From assembly GCA_900541675.1 (NCBI GenBank), contig UQKU01000003.1, positions 1 through 64,000 on the forward strand: a DNA stretch of 64,000 nt, given 5' to 3'. Shown piece by piece: positions 16,125 through 24,878 of the stretch (position 1 is the first letter of the stretch; each line of letters opens with the position of its first letter). Origin of the DNA: an uncultured Collinsella sp. GTDB taxonomy: Bacteria; Actinomycetota; Coriobacteriia; Coriobacteriales; Coriobacteriaceae. A program made the translations under genes and the position numbers. Below the pieces are notes generated by a model. It ran no database searches and was not told the DNA's origin. It was given only the letters and a program-made list of their open reading frames with translations.

Positions 16125-16412
16125 TTAGGCCTGGTTGCCAAAGACCTCGATGGTGTCGCCCTCGGCCAGCGTGACGATGGCCTTCTTCCAAGAACGGGTC
16201 TTGCCGGCGACATAGCGCACGCGCTTGGTCTTGGGCTTGACCGTCAGGGTGTTCACGCGAACGACCTTGACGCCGAAGATCTCCTCGACAGCGTCCTTGA
16301 TCTGATACTTGTTAGCATCCTTGGCGACCTCGAACGTGTACTTGTTCAGCTCCATGCCGGAGAAGGAACGCTCGGACACGATCGGACGGATGATGATCTC
16401 GTGGGCGGTCAT
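16125..16412 (-). CDS. rplW: 50S ribosomal protein L23
   Basis: A 95-residue L23, docking site at the tunnel exit for trigger factor and SRP. IIIRPIVSERSFSGMELNKYTFEVAKDANK and FGVKVVRVNTLTVKPKTKR are typical. Its ATG directly abuts the rplD stop codon. Confidence 0.98.
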   Translation of the reverse strand: MTAHEIIIRPIVSERSFSGMELNKYTFEVAKDANKYQIKDAVEEIFGVKVVRVNTLTVKPKTKRVRYVAGKTRSWKKAIVTLAEGDTIEVFGNQA

Positions 16413-17039
16413 TTATGCAAGCACCTCCCCGAAGTGAGCGGCGATGTCGGCGGGCATCAGCACAGCGTTGTTGTTGACGAGATCGTAGGTGTTGGCCTCG
16501 TCAGCGGTGATGATGAACGTCTTGGGAATGTTGCGGAACGACAGGTAGGCGTTGACGTCCTCATCGCGAACGATGATGGTCAGACGCTTGCCCTCAAGGC
16601 CGAGAGCCTTGAGCATGGCGACGGCAGCCTTGGTGGAAGGCTTCTCGAAGCCGTAGTCGTCGACGAGCACGAGCTCGCCATCGGCCAGCTTGGCGGACAG
16701 CGCGGAGCGCATAGCCAGCTTGACCTCCTTGTTGTTCATACGCTTGGCGTAGGAACGGGGCTTGGGGGCGAAGACAACGCCACCGTGACGCCACTGGGCA
16801 GCACGGATGGAACCCTGGCGGGCACGGCCGGTGCCCTTCTGACGCCAAGGCTTCTTGCCGCCACCGGAAACCTCAGAGCGGCCCTTAGCGGACTGGGTGC
16901 CCTGACGCCAAGAGGCCATCTGGCACTTGACGATGTGGTGCATAACGTGGATGTTCGGCTCGATGCCGTACACCTCAGCGGCGAGCTCGGCCTCGGCGAC
17001 CTTCTTGCCCTCGCTGTTCTTTACTTCAAACTTTGCCAT
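16413..17039 (-). CDS. rplD: 50S ribosomal protein L4
   Basis: A 208-residue L4, whose extended loop lines the exit tunnel. RQGTQSAKGRSEVSGGGKKPWRQKGTGRARQGS is the tunnel loop and GVVFAPKPRSYAKRMNKK-like sequence follows. L4 is the autogenous regulator of S10 operons in some bacteria; whether it acts here is unknown. It lies 46 nt after rplC. Confidence 0.98.
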   Translation of the reverse strand: MAKFEVKNSEGKKVAEAELAAEVYGIEPNIHVMHHIVKCQMASWRQGTQSAKGRSEVSGGGKKPWRQKGTGRARQGSIRAAQWRHGGVVFAPKPRSYAKRMNNKEVKLAMRSALSAKLADGELVLVDDYGFEKPSTKAAVAMLKALGLEGKRLTIIVRDEDVNAYLSFRNIPKTFIITADEANTYDLVNNNAVLMPADIAAHFGEVLA

Positions 17040-17085
17040 TTAAGTGTTCTCCTTGGTATGACGCTGGGCTAAATGGGCTGGGCCC

Positions 17086-17706
17086 TTAGGCCATACGGAT
17101 GGCGACGAGACCATTCTTGGCACCCGGGACAGCGCCCTTGACCAAGATGAGGTTCTGCTCGGCATCGATGCGGACAACGGAAAGGTTCTTGACGGTAACG
17201 CGCTCGTTACCCATGTGACCGGCCATCTTGACGCCCTTGAGGACGCGCGCAGGATAGGCGCACTGACCGATAGAACCGGGGTGACGCTGGAAGTGAGAAC
17301 CATGCGTCATAGGACCGCGGCGCTGACCCCAGCGCTTGATGCGACCCTGGAAGCCCTTACCCTTGGAGGTACCGATGACGTCGACCTTCTCGACATCAGC
17401 GAAATCAGCGACGGTGACGACCTCGCCGACCTTGTGCTCCTCGCCGTTCTCGACGCGGACCTCACGAAGGAAGCGGACAGGCTCGACGCCAGCCTTGGCG
17501 AAGTGACCAGCCATGGGCTTGTTCACGTTCTTGGCCTTGATATCGCCGAAACCGATCTGGACGGCGTCATAGCCGTCGGTTGCCTGAGTTTTAACCTGCG
17601 AGACAGCGCAGGGGCCAGCCTGGATGACCGTGACGGGAACGACGTTATCGTTCTCGTCCCAAACCTGGGTCATGCCAATCTTGCGGCCGAGAATCATGCT
17701 GATCAA
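17086..17706 (-). CDS. rplC: 50S ribosomal protein L3
   Basis: A 206-residue L3, an early 50S assembly protein. ILGRKIGMTQVW at the N-terminus and GTSKGKGFQGRIKRWGQRRGPMTHGSHFQRHPGSIG are diagnostic. Either a TTG at 17706 or an ATG at 17697 can be the start; TTG gives the usual N-terminal length and has GGGA seven bases upstream. That GGGA lies in the 3' arm of a hairpin (17714-17738). It is the first gene of this transcript; rpsJ, normally upstream, is 14 kb away. Confidence 0.96.
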   Translation of the reverse strand: MISMILGRKIGMTQVWDENDNVVPVTVIQAGPCAVSQVKTQATDGYDAVQIGFGDIKAKNVNKPMAGHFAKAGVEPVRFLREVRVENGEEHKVGEVVTVADFADVEKVDVIGTSKGKGFQGRIKRWGQRRGPMTHGSHFQRHPGSIGQCAYPARVLKGVKMAGHMGNERVTVKNLSVVRIDAEQNLILVKGAVPGAKNGLVAIRMA

Positions 17707-17713
17707 GATATGA

Positions 17714-17738
17714 TCCCAACTCTCGCGTGGTCTTGGGA
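17714..17738 (-). promoter_or_regulatory. Hairpin masking the rplC ribosome site
   Basis: On the minus strand TCCCAA pairs with TTGGGA around a 13-nt loop, and the GGGA of the second arm is the only Shine-Dalgarno-like sequence before rplC. A GCGTAC/GTACGC hairpin lies just upstream. This is consistent with translational control of the S10 cluster. Confidence 0.5.
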
Positions 17739-17889
17739 CAATGCGTACACCACCGAGCGTACGCCCCTAGAGGACCACTACTTACACGACGTGCTCCCCA
17801 GCCTTGTATTTCGCCCGGACTACCTGACAACCCTATTAAGCAGGCATTTTGTCCAGCCAGAATACTCCCCTGGTTACACACAGCTGTTT

Positions 17890-17895
17890 AGTATA
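17890..17895 (-). promoter_or_regulatory. rplC: Possible -10 of the S10-cluster promoter
   Basis: TATACT preceded directly by TG occurs on the minus strand, 184 nt upstream of the rplC start. The -35 position is weak. It lies between the giant hairpin (17968-18118) and rplC. Confidence 0.4.
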
Positions 17896-17967
17896 CACGG
17901 CTGCGGACGTATCCATCGAGATTCATATTTCACTCACATTGTTTACGCAGGTAAAGTGCGTGGATGG

Positions 17968-18118
17968 CTCCCGAGCACGGCGGAGGGCCGGAGAAATATA
18001 TTAAGGTCCCTACTCTACAGTCCTGCGCAAGACGGAGAGCACATTAAGTGCTCTCCTTTGCGTGCGGAACTCGCGATGACCTTAATATATTTCTCCGGCC
18101 CTCCGCCGTGCTCGGGAG
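17968..18118. repeat. Giant hairpin element, copy at 18.0 kb
   Basis: Perfect 41-bp inverted arms (17968-18008 with 18078-18118) enclose a 69-nt core. The core has a 9-bp inner stem around an ATTAA loop (GAGAGCACATTAAGTGCTCTC) and the motifs CTCTACAGTCCTG and GTGCGGAACTCGCGA shared with the other copies. The arm sequence is unrelated to that of the other copies. It lies between the end of the phosphatase gene and the rplC promoter region; no gene is present in 17707-18155. Confidence 0.9.
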
Positions 18119-18155
18119 ACGACACGTTGATGTCTGCTTAACTCTGCTCGCTCAG

Positions 18156-18782
18156 CTAATTACTTTGTTGAGGATCGATGATTTGCTGCAAGATGAACTT
18201 GGATTGGGGCGCATCGCCTTCTTCTCCCGACCTTTCCTCTTCGAAATCAAAGATCATGATGGCGCAGTTGGGGAGTTTTATTGGGAGCTCGAAGCCCTCT
18301 GGGGCTGCAGCCTTGATGAATTGGCGGCTGGCACTGCCGTGGCTTACTGCTAGGAGGGTTTCGATGCCCTCGGCGCCCATGAGATTGGTGAGGGTACCTA
18401 CCATGCGTTCTTGCAGTGCGCGGCTTCCTTCTCCTCCGAAGGGGACCAGGTCCTCGCCCGGGTCCCAGACATCGGTGGGCAGGGCGTCGTGGGGGCCTTC
18501 TTCGAAGGTACCGTAGCTGCGCTCGATGATGCCTTCGCAGGGCTCGACTGCTGTGTCCGGGCCGAGGAGCTCGCATGCGACGAGCTGAGCTGTGTCCATG
18601 GCTCGGCCTAAGGGCGAAGAGACCACTTTGTCGGGAACGACGCCGTGGTCCTTGAGCCATGCGGCCGCCATTCCCGCTTGTTTCCGGCCCAGGTCGGTCA
18701 ACGGAGAATCGCAGCGGCCCTGGACGAGCTTTTTGACGTTGAATTCTGTCTGACCGTGGCGGAGTAGATATAGACGCTTCAT
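18156..18782 (-). CDS. Histidine phosphatase family protein
   Basis: A 208-residue phosphoglycerate-mutase-like phosphatase. YLLRHGQTEFN at residues 5-15 contains the phospho-accepting His; SSPLGRAMDTAQLV and LAVSHGSASRQF supply the second Arg and the catalytic His. The substrate is unknown. It ends 38 bp from the giant hairpin and starts 39 bp from the CDF gene stop, so it may be co-transcribed with that transporter. Confidence 0.92.
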   Translation of the reverse strand: MKRLYLLRHGQTEFNVKKLVQGRCDSPLTDLGRKQAGMAAAWLKDHGVVPDKVVSSPLGRAMDTAQLVACELLGPDTAVEPCEGIIERSYGTFEEGPHDALPTDVWDPGEDLVPFGGEGSRALQERMVGTLTNLMGAEGIETLLAVSHGSASRQFIKAAAPEGFELPIKLPNCAIMIFDFEEERSGEEGDAPQSKFILQQIIDPQQSN

Positions 18783-18821
18783 GCTCTCCCCTTCTGTATA
18801 ACCTACTTTACTGGCGCAGTC

Positions 18822-19976
18822 CTATTCGTGGGTATGCCCTACGTAGTCTTCGTCGATCGTGATCTTGGCAATCGACTTGGGGTATTCCGATTCGACCCTC
18901 TGGGCCAACGCGTGCTTTAGGTCCTCGGCGTCCATGCCCAAATCTGAGGGTCGCACGCAGTCAAAGATCACATTGGTGTGCGTGGGGCCCGGCACGCAAC
19001 GCAAATCGTGAATCGAAAGGCGACTATCGATCTCTTGAGCCATAGCATTGATGCGCAGGCGCATGCTCGCCGCCTTTGGATCGTCGGTCACGATGGGATC
19101 GTAATGGAGCGTGACGATCATGCCGTCCTCGTCCCTAAACGACTGCTCGATGTTATCGAGCGTGTCATGACTTTCCAGCGGGCTGGCCTCGGCCGCCATC
19201 TCGGCGTGAGCGCTTGCGAACTTCCTGCCCGGGCCATAGTCGTGGACCATCAAATCGTGAACGCCCAAAACGCCGGGGTAGCTCATGATCTTGTCTCGGA
19301 TGTGCTTGACCAACTTGGGATCGGGTGCCTGGCCCAAAAGCGGGCTCACCGTATCTTGGATGAGCTCAAAGCCGCTCCAGCCAATATAGGCGCCAACGGC
19401 AAGGCCGACCCATGCATCAAGATTGATGTGCGTCACCTGCGAAACAATTGCGCACGCCAGCACAGCACCCGTGGCTAGGACATCGTTCTTTGAGTCCTGA
19501 GCGGTCGCATGCAGCGTCTCGGACTCAATACGATCGCCGAGCTTTTGGTTGAGGGCCGCCATCCACAGCTTAACGACCATCGAAAGCGCAAGGACTGCCA
19601 CCAGGACAAGCGAGAACTCGACAGGTTCGGGGTGGATGATGCGCTCCACCGAGGACTTTACCAGTTCGAGGCCAATGAGCAGCACGAGCGCCGCCACGAC
19701 TAGACCCGAGAGGTACTCGTAGCGACCGTGGCCGTAAGGATGCTCGGGGTCGGCTGGCTTGGTCGCCAGCTTAAAGCCCAGCACGCTCACGATGTTCGAG
19801 CTGGCATCGGACAGGTTGTTCATGGCATCTGCCACGATCGAAACCGAACCCGACAGCACGCCAATTGCACCCTTCGCAGCGCATAGTGCCACATTGGCGA
19901 GAATACACACCATGCCCGTCAACGTACCCACGCGTGCACGGTCGCCCTGCGCACGACGAACAATCCACTCGACCAT
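18822..19976 (-). CDS. Cation diffusion facilitator (CDF) exporter
   Basis: A 384-residue CDF membrane protein with about six membrane segments and a longer than usual C-terminal cytosolic region. The metal site residues appear in SIVADAMNNLSDASSN (near residue 48) and HATAQDSKNDVLATG; HPYGHGRYEYLSGLVVA is the family loop. It likely exports divalent metals such as Zn, Mn or Fe by proton antiport. The last ~90 residues look like an added second regulatory domain. Confidence 0.93.
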   Translation of the reverse strand: MVEWIVRRAQGDRARVGTLTGMVCILANVALCAAKGAIGVLSGSVSIVADAMNNLSDASSNIVSVLGFKLATKPADPEHPYGHGRYEYLSGLVVAALVLLIGLELVKSSVERIIHPEPVEFSLVLVAVLALSMVVKLWMAALNQKLGDRIESETLHATAQDSKNDVLATGAVLACAIVSQVTHINLDAWVGLAVGAYIGWSGFELIQDTVSPLLGQAPDPKLVKHIRDKIMSYPGVLGVHDLMVHDYGPGRKFASAHAEMAAEASPLESHDTLDNIEQSFRDEDGMIVTLHYDPIVTDDPKAASMRLRINAMAQEIDSRLSIHDLRCVPGPTHTNVIFDCVRPSDLGMDAEDLKHALAQRVESEYPKSIAKITIDEDYVGHTHE

Positions 19977-20054
19977 CTATATCCGCCCCCACGGTACTAC
20001 CTATATATCTATTGCTCAAACGGATTGTAGTGTAGCCACTTTGTCCTCCAGATA

Positions 20055-20088
20055 CAAAAAGGCCGCAGCCCACACGGACCACGGCCTT
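20055..20088 (-). terminator. Terminator after PTS EIIC gene
   Basis: AAGGCCG and CGGCCTT arms with a T5 run on the minus strand lie 39 nt past the EIIC stop. Confidence 0.85.
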
Positions 20089-20126
20089 GGAATGTGGCAA
20101 AGGAATCGTCCTTGTGTCGCACAGGT

Positions 20127-21341
20127 TTACGCGCTTACTTCGGCCACGCTCTTCGAGGTTTCGGGTGAATCGGCTCCGTCCCCCGTCGTCTGCCCCTTCG
20201 CCGGCACCACGCCAAAGCAGTAGCTCAGCGCCGCAGACACCGCAAATGCCACACCGCCGGCAGCGCAGCACCACAGCAGGTTCGAGATGCCACCCGTGGC
20301 AAAGCCAATGACCATGAGGACATTCGTCATGCCGATGGTATAGGCCGTAACGTGGCCCACGGCCGCAACAAGGCCTCCGACGGCGCCGCCAATGGCCATG
20401 CACGTCAGGCACCTGCCATATTTAAAGCCGCAACCGTACAGCGCCGGCTCGCTTACGCCGCCAAGAACGCCCGAGATCGAATAGCCCAGCATGAGCGTCT
20501 TCTCGTCCTTATCCGCAACGCGGAGCGACGCACCAAAGGGCATACCCCAAACGGCGAACGTTGCCATCGTCGCGGCGATCAGGATGCACGAATCCGTTCC
20601 CACACTCATAAACTGCGCATAGGCGAGCGATAGGACAACGTTGCTGACGCCCGCGATCTTAAGAAACTCCCAGCCCGCGGCAAGCCCCATGAGCGTGAGC
20701 AGCGACACGATGCCACCGGAATTGCCAAGCATAAACATAAGCTGGCCCAACAGCATACCCAGATAGCTGCCCGCCGGCGCCGTAATGCACAGCGAAACCG
20801 GAACCATGACAAGCATGGTCGCAAACGGAACAAACGAAAACGCCACGGCCTTAGGGATAACGCGCTGAAAGAAACACTCCACTCGCCATAGCAAGGGCAC
20901 CGAGATGAGAACCGGAATAACAGTCGTCGTGTAATCGTTGACCGGCGCGGGAAGCAGACCATACACGGAAGTCATCGATGCCCCCGTCGTCGATGCGGCA
21001 TCGAAGAGCTTAAGCAGATCGGGCGCAATCAATACGCCGCCCAGCATCATGCCCAGCTGCTCCGAGCAACCGAGCTGGCGGGCGGCCGCCCAACCAAGAT
21101 AAATGGGCAAAAAGTAGTAGCCGGCGTTATAAAGCCAACTGTAGAACAGGCGATAGATTTCGGAATCGGCAGACCACAGGCCCAGCATGCCTTCGCCCAT
21201 AATGACGGCGACGGTGCGGAACAACGCTGCGCAGACAATAAACGGCAGCGCCGACATCATGCTTTTGGACAGATAGTCCACCACGGCCGTGGCGTTTGAT
21301 GAAACCGTCGTTGTAAACGAGGTGTTAGAAACTTGCGACAT
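20127..21341 (-). CDS. PTS transporter EIIC subunit (glucose superfamily), orphan
   Basis: A 404-residue membrane protein of the PTS EIIC family (glucose/beta-glucoside/sucrose type). It has about ten membrane segments, and the hallmark GGVSEPALYGCGFKY near residue 300 corresponds to the GxTEP sugar-binding motif. Neither an EIIB cysteine domain nor an EIIA domain is fused or adjacent, so it must borrow partners. A separate EIIA gene is at 61.6 kb. The start at 21341 (MSQVSNTSF) has an AAAGG site. It follows accDA by 40 bp and may be read from the fatty-acid operon. Confidence 0.9.
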   Translation of the reverse strand: MSQVSNTSFTTTVSSNATAVVDYLSKSMMSALPFIVCAALFRTVAVIMGEGMLGLWSADSEIYRLFYSWLYNAGYYFLPIYLGWAAARQLGCSEQLGMMLGGVLIAPDLLKLFDAASTTGASMTSVYGLLPAPVNDYTTTVIPVLISVPLLWRVECFFQRVIPKAVAFSFVPFATMLVMVPVSLCITAPAGSYLGMLLGQLMFMLGNSGGIVSLLTLMGLAAGWEFLKIAGVSNVVLSLAYAQFMSVGTDSCILIAATMATFAVWGMPFGASLRVADKDEKTLMLGYSISGVLGGVSEPALYGCGFKYGRCLTCMAIGGAVGGLVAAVGHVTAYTIGMTNVLMVIGFATGGISNLLWCCAAGGVAFAVSAALSYCFGVVPAKGQTTGDGADSPETSKSVAEVSA

Positions 21342-21381
21342 GGAACGCCTTTCCCAATGTGACATGCGGGCTGCCCCTTTG

Positions 21382-23106
21382 TCACATCGTGCGGTACTGA
21401 CCGATTGTGCGGTACTTTTCATAGCGGAGGTTTGTGAGGGTGGCGTCGTCGAGCTGCCCAAGCGTATCGAAGGCATCAAATGCCGAAGACATGACGGCAC
21501 CGGCGATCTCCTCATGCGACAGGCCCCTATCGTCGACAATGCCGTCGATGATGCCGAGCGCCAGCAGATCGGGGGCCGTGAGCTTCAGCGCCTCGGCGGC
21601 CTCATCCGCACGCTCCGTATCCTTCCACAGGATCGACGCGCAGGCCTCGGGACTCACGACCGAATAGGCCGAGCTCGAGAGCATCAGGATGCGGTCGGCC
21701 ACGGATAGCGCCAGCGCGCCACCAGAGCCGCCCTCGCCTGTCACCACCGAGACAATCGGCGTCTTAAGGCCGCTCATCTCCATGAGATTCTGGGCAATCG
21801 CCTCGCCCTGGCCGCGCTCCTCGGCACCGATGCCGCAAAACGCGCCCGAAGTATCGACCAGGCACAGAACCGGTCGACCAAACTTTTCGGCCTGACGCAT
21901 AAGGCGACGCGCCTTGCGGTAGCCCTCGGGATGCGCCATGCCAAAGTTGCGGCGGATACGCTCTTTGGTCGTGGTGCCGCGCTCGATGGCGATAACCATT
22001 ACGGGGCGTCCGTCTTTCCAGCCAATGCCAGCCAACACAGCGGCGTCGTCGCCAAAGTAACGGTCGCCGTGCAGCTCAACGAATCCGTCGAGGCCCAGCG
22101 AGATCATCTCACCCGCCGTGGCGCGATCTGCCGAGCGGGTCTGCTTGACAATCTCGAGCGCGGTTTTTGGTGCCGCCGAGCGCTTAAACAAGTGTCCCAG
22201 CTTTTTGCCGCGGCGACCCGTATGCACGATTTCATGCGGTGCCCCCAGGCCGGGCGCGTGCCCTTCGTGCAGCGCCAACAGCTCGCCTACCGTGAGCGCA
22301 ATCTCGCCACGCGGAACAACGGCATCGCAAAAGCCGTGCTCCAGCAAAAACTCGGAGCGCTGGAATCCCTTGGGCAGGCGCTTGTGCATGTTCTGCTCGA
22401 TCACGCGCGGGCCGGCAAATGCCGTCAGGGCATCGGGCTCGGCCAGGATAATGTCGCCCTCCATGGCAAAGCTCGCGGTCACGCCGCCAGTCGTGGGGTC
22501 GGTGAGCACCGTGATATACAGGCCGCCCGCCTCGCTGTGGCGCCTAACCGCCGCAGAAATCTTGGCCATCTGCATAAGCGAGGTCACGCCCTCTTGCATG
22601 CGCGCACCGCCCGAAACGGTAAAGCCGACAACTGGCAATCCCAGCTCGGTCGCACGCTCAAATGCGCGACAGATCTTCTCGCCCACCACGGAGCCCATCG
22701 AGCCCATCATAAAGTTAGCGTCCATAAAGAAGAGCGCGGTATCGCAACCGCAGATTTTGCCCCTGCCGCACACAACGGCATCGCGCTCGCCCGAACGCTC
22801 GCTCACGCTCTTGAGCTTATCGGCATAGCCGGGAAACGAGAGGAAGTCCTCCGACGCCAGATTGGCATCCCATTCCTCAAACGTGCCCTCGTCGACCGTC
22901 ATGCGCATGCGCGCGCGACCGCTCACGCGAAAGTGTTTGCCGCAACGAGGGCAGACCTCGAGGTTGTCGTGTAGGCGTGCCTCATCGATCACACGGCGGC
23001 ACTCCGGGCACTTGATAAACACGTGGCGCGCGGGAAACTCGGCGCACGACTCGGTTATCGGCCCCTCAAGGACATTGACCGTCTTCGCTTTTCTATTCAT
23101 CAGCAT
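21382..23106 (-). CDS. accDA: Acetyl-CoA carboxylase carboxyltransferase, fused beta-alpha
   Basis: A 574-residue fusion of AccD and AccA, which transfer carboxyl from biotin to acetyl-CoA to make malonyl-CoA. The N-terminal half has the AccD zinc ribbon CPECRRVIDEARLHDNLEVCPRCG (cysteines near residues 33-55) and SGGARMQEGVTSLMQMAK. The C-terminal half (from about residue 315) is AccA-like, with GRPVMVIAIERGTTTKERIRRNFGMAHPEGYRKA and TSGAFCGIGAEERGQGEAIA. In most bacteria these are two genes. The start codon overlaps the accC end, so the subunits are translationally coupled; ATG at 23106 or 23100 is possible. Confidence 0.96.
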   Translation of the reverse strand: MLMNRKAKTVNVLEGPITESCAEFPARHVFIKCPECRRVIDEARLHDNLEVCPRCGKHFRVSGRARMRMTVDEGTFEEWDANLASEDFLSFPGYADKLKSVSERSGERDAVVCGRGKICGCDTALFFMDANFMMGSMGSVVGEKICRAFERATELGLPVVGFTVSGGARMQEGVTSLMQMAKISAAVRRHSEAGGLYITVLTDPTTGGVTASFAMEGDIILAEPDALTAFAGPRVIEQNMHKRLPKGFQRSEFLLEHGFCDAVVPRGEIALTVGELLALHEGHAPGLGAPHEIVHTGRRGKKLGHLFKRSAAPKTALEIVKQTRSADRATAGEMISLGLDGFVELHGDRYFGDDAAVLAGIGWKDGRPVMVIAIERGTTTKERIRRNFGMAHPEGYRKARRLMRQAEKFGRPVLCLVDTSGAFCGIGAEERGQGEAIAQNLMEMSGLKTPIVSVVTGEGGSGGALALSVADRILMLSSSAYSVVSPEACASILWKDTERADEAAEALKLTAPDLLALGIIDGIVDDRGLSHEEIAGAVMSSAFDAFDTLGQLDDATLTNLRYEKYRTIGQYRTM

Positions 23107-24436
23107 AGAGATGCCCCATCAGATCGGTGTGATACATGCCCGACAAGAACTCGTCGTTTGCCAGCACGTCGAGCTGCAGTTCGCTGTTTTCGCTCACGCC
23201 CTCAATCACGAGCTCGCCCAGGGCCGAGCGCATCTTGCGAATGGCGCCGTCACGCGTGGGCGCACACACGATGAGCTTGCCGAGCATGGAGTCGTAGTAC
23301 GGCGGAACTGTCGCACCGGTGAACATGGCCGAATCCCAGCGCACGCGCGGACCACCCGGTACACGCAACGCGGTGACCGTTCCGCATGACGGCAGAAAGT
23401 CCGGCGTTTCGGCATTGATGCGGCACTCCATGGCGTGGTTGCGGACCGGCATGTCCTCCTGCTCAAAGGGCAGAGGCTGGCCGGCTGCCACGCGCAGCTG
23501 CCACTTGACCAGGTCGGTATCGGTCACAAACTCCGTAACCGGATGCTCCACCTGCAAGCGCGTGTTCATTTCCATAAAGTAGAAATTGCCGTCATCTGAG
23601 TACAGAAACTCAATGGTGCCGGCGCCCTCATAGCCAACGGCACGAGCCAGGTCACGCGCCGCCTTGTGCATGCGCGCGCGAATATCATCGCGTCCGTCGA
23701 GGCACGGCGCGGGGCTCTCCTCGATCAGCTTTTGGTTGCGGCGCTGCACCGAGCATTCGCGCTCGCCGAGCGAAAACACATGGCCCTGCTTATCGGCCAT
23801 AATCTGCACCTCGACGTGGTGGGCCGGCGCGACGAACTTCTCCATGTAGCACTCGCCGTCGCCAAAAACGGCCTCGCCCTCGGCACGTGCTTCAATAAAG
23901 GCCTTTGCCGCATCTTCCACGCGCTCGACCTTGCGAATACCGCGACCGCCGCCGCCCGCGCGCGCCTTAATAAGCACGGGGCAGCCAATGCGCTCGGCCT
24001 CGGCCGTTGCCTCCTCGGGGCTTTTGAGCAAATCGCAGCCCGGAACGATGGGCACGCCCGCCGCGGCAGCCGTTCGACGTGCGGCGTCCTTGTCGCCCAT
24101 GCTGTCGATTACCTCGGCCGAAGGACCGACAAACGCCAGGCCATACTTGTCGCAGTCGCGTACAAAGCTCGCCTTCTCGGAAAAGAAACCGTAGCCGGGA
24201 TGGATCGCCTTTGCCCCCGACTTCACGGCACAGGTGAGCACGGCATCGTCGTTGAGGTAGCTCTCGGCAAGACGCGGGCCGCCGATGCAATACGCCTCGT
24301 CGGCGAGCTGCACGTGCAGCGCGTCCGCATCGGCCGTGGAATAAACGGCGACGGTCTTGATGCCCATATCGCGGCACGCGCGGATAACACGAACCGCAAC
24401 CTCGCCGCGGTTGGCGATGAGCACTTTGTCGAACAT
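23093..24436 (-). CDS. accC: Biotin carboxylase
   Basis: A 447-residue AccC, which carboxylates biotin on AccB using ATP and bicarbonate. MFDKVLIANRGEVAVRVIRACRDMGI at the start, the ATP-grasp glycine loop IKARAGGGGRGIRKV near residue 160, RECSVQRRNQKLIEESPAP and MEMNTRLQVEHPVTE are present. The start at 24436 has an AAGGAAGG site. The end overlaps accDA. Confidence 0.98.
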   Translation of the reverse strand: MFDKVLIANRGEVAVRVIRACRDMGIKTVAVYSTADADALHVQLADEAYCIGGPRLAESYLNDDAVLTCAVKSGAKAIHPGYGFFSEKASFVRDCDKYGLAFVGPSAEVIDSMGDKDAARRTAAAAGVPIVPGCDLLKSPEEATAEAERIGCPVLIKARAGGGGRGIRKVERVEDAAKAFIEARAEGEAVFGDGECYMEKFVAPAHHVEVQIMADKQGHVFSLGERECSVQRRNQKLIEESPAPCLDGRDDIRARMHKAARDLARAVGYEGAGTIEFLYSDDGNFYFMEMNTRLQVEHPVTEFVTDTDLVKWQLRVAAGQPLPFEQEDMPVRNHAMECRINAETPDFLPSCGTVTALRVPGGPRVRWDSAMFTGATVPPYYDSMLGKLIVCAPTRDGAIRKMRSALGELVIEGVSENSELQLDVLANDEFLSGMYHTDLMGHLYADE

Positions 24437-24446
24437 GAAGCCTTCC

Positions 24447-24869
24447 TTAACTTTCGTGCATGAGTGCAAAAGACATATCGGCGCGGCAGCAAACCTCACC
24501 GTTGACGCTCGCAGTACCCGTCGCAAAGCGGAACGGCCCGCGCGCACGCGTGATGGAGCACACCAAATCCACCGTGTCGCCCGGGCGCACCGGACGCTTA
24601 AAGCGCACCTTGTCCAGACTCGTGTAGAACGGCGTCGCGCCGCGCGCCTCCTCATCGCCCATCAGCAGCACGCAGCAGTTCTGGGCGAGCATCTCGCACT
24701 GGATCACGCCGGGGACGACCGGGTTTCCCGGAAAATGCCCCTGCAAAAAGTACTCGTCGCCCGTAATCGTGATCTTGCCGTGGGCCTCGTCGCCCACTAG
24801 CTCGGCTTCGTCGAGCAAAAGCATCGGCTCACGATGCGGCAACAGCTTCTTGAGCTCTTCTTTGTTCAT
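24447..24869 (-). CDS. fabZ: 3-hydroxyacyl-ACP dehydratase FabZ
   Basis: A 140-residue hot-dog-fold dehydratase acting in the FAS-II cycle. PHREPMLLLDE near the N-terminus and FLQGHFPGNPVVPGVIQCEMLAQ (catalytic His in GHFPGNP, Glu in the helix) are diagnostic. The ATG at 24869 has AGGTG upstream; a GTG directly after the accB stop (24878) is a possible earlier start. It lies between accB and accC. Confidence 0.97.
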   Translation of the reverse strand: MNKEELKKLLPHREPMLLLDEAELVGDEAHGKITITGDEYFLQGHFPGNPVVPGVIQCEMLAQNCCVLLMGDEEARGATPFYTSLDKVRFKRPVRPGDTVDLVCSITRARGPFRFATGTASVNGEVCCRADMSFALMHES

Positions 24870-24878
24870 GGATATCAC

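Noticed and set aside
19771..20412. A 213-codon minus-strand frame across the CDF/EIIC junction
   Set aside because: It overlaps two well-supported genes in another frame and a terminator.
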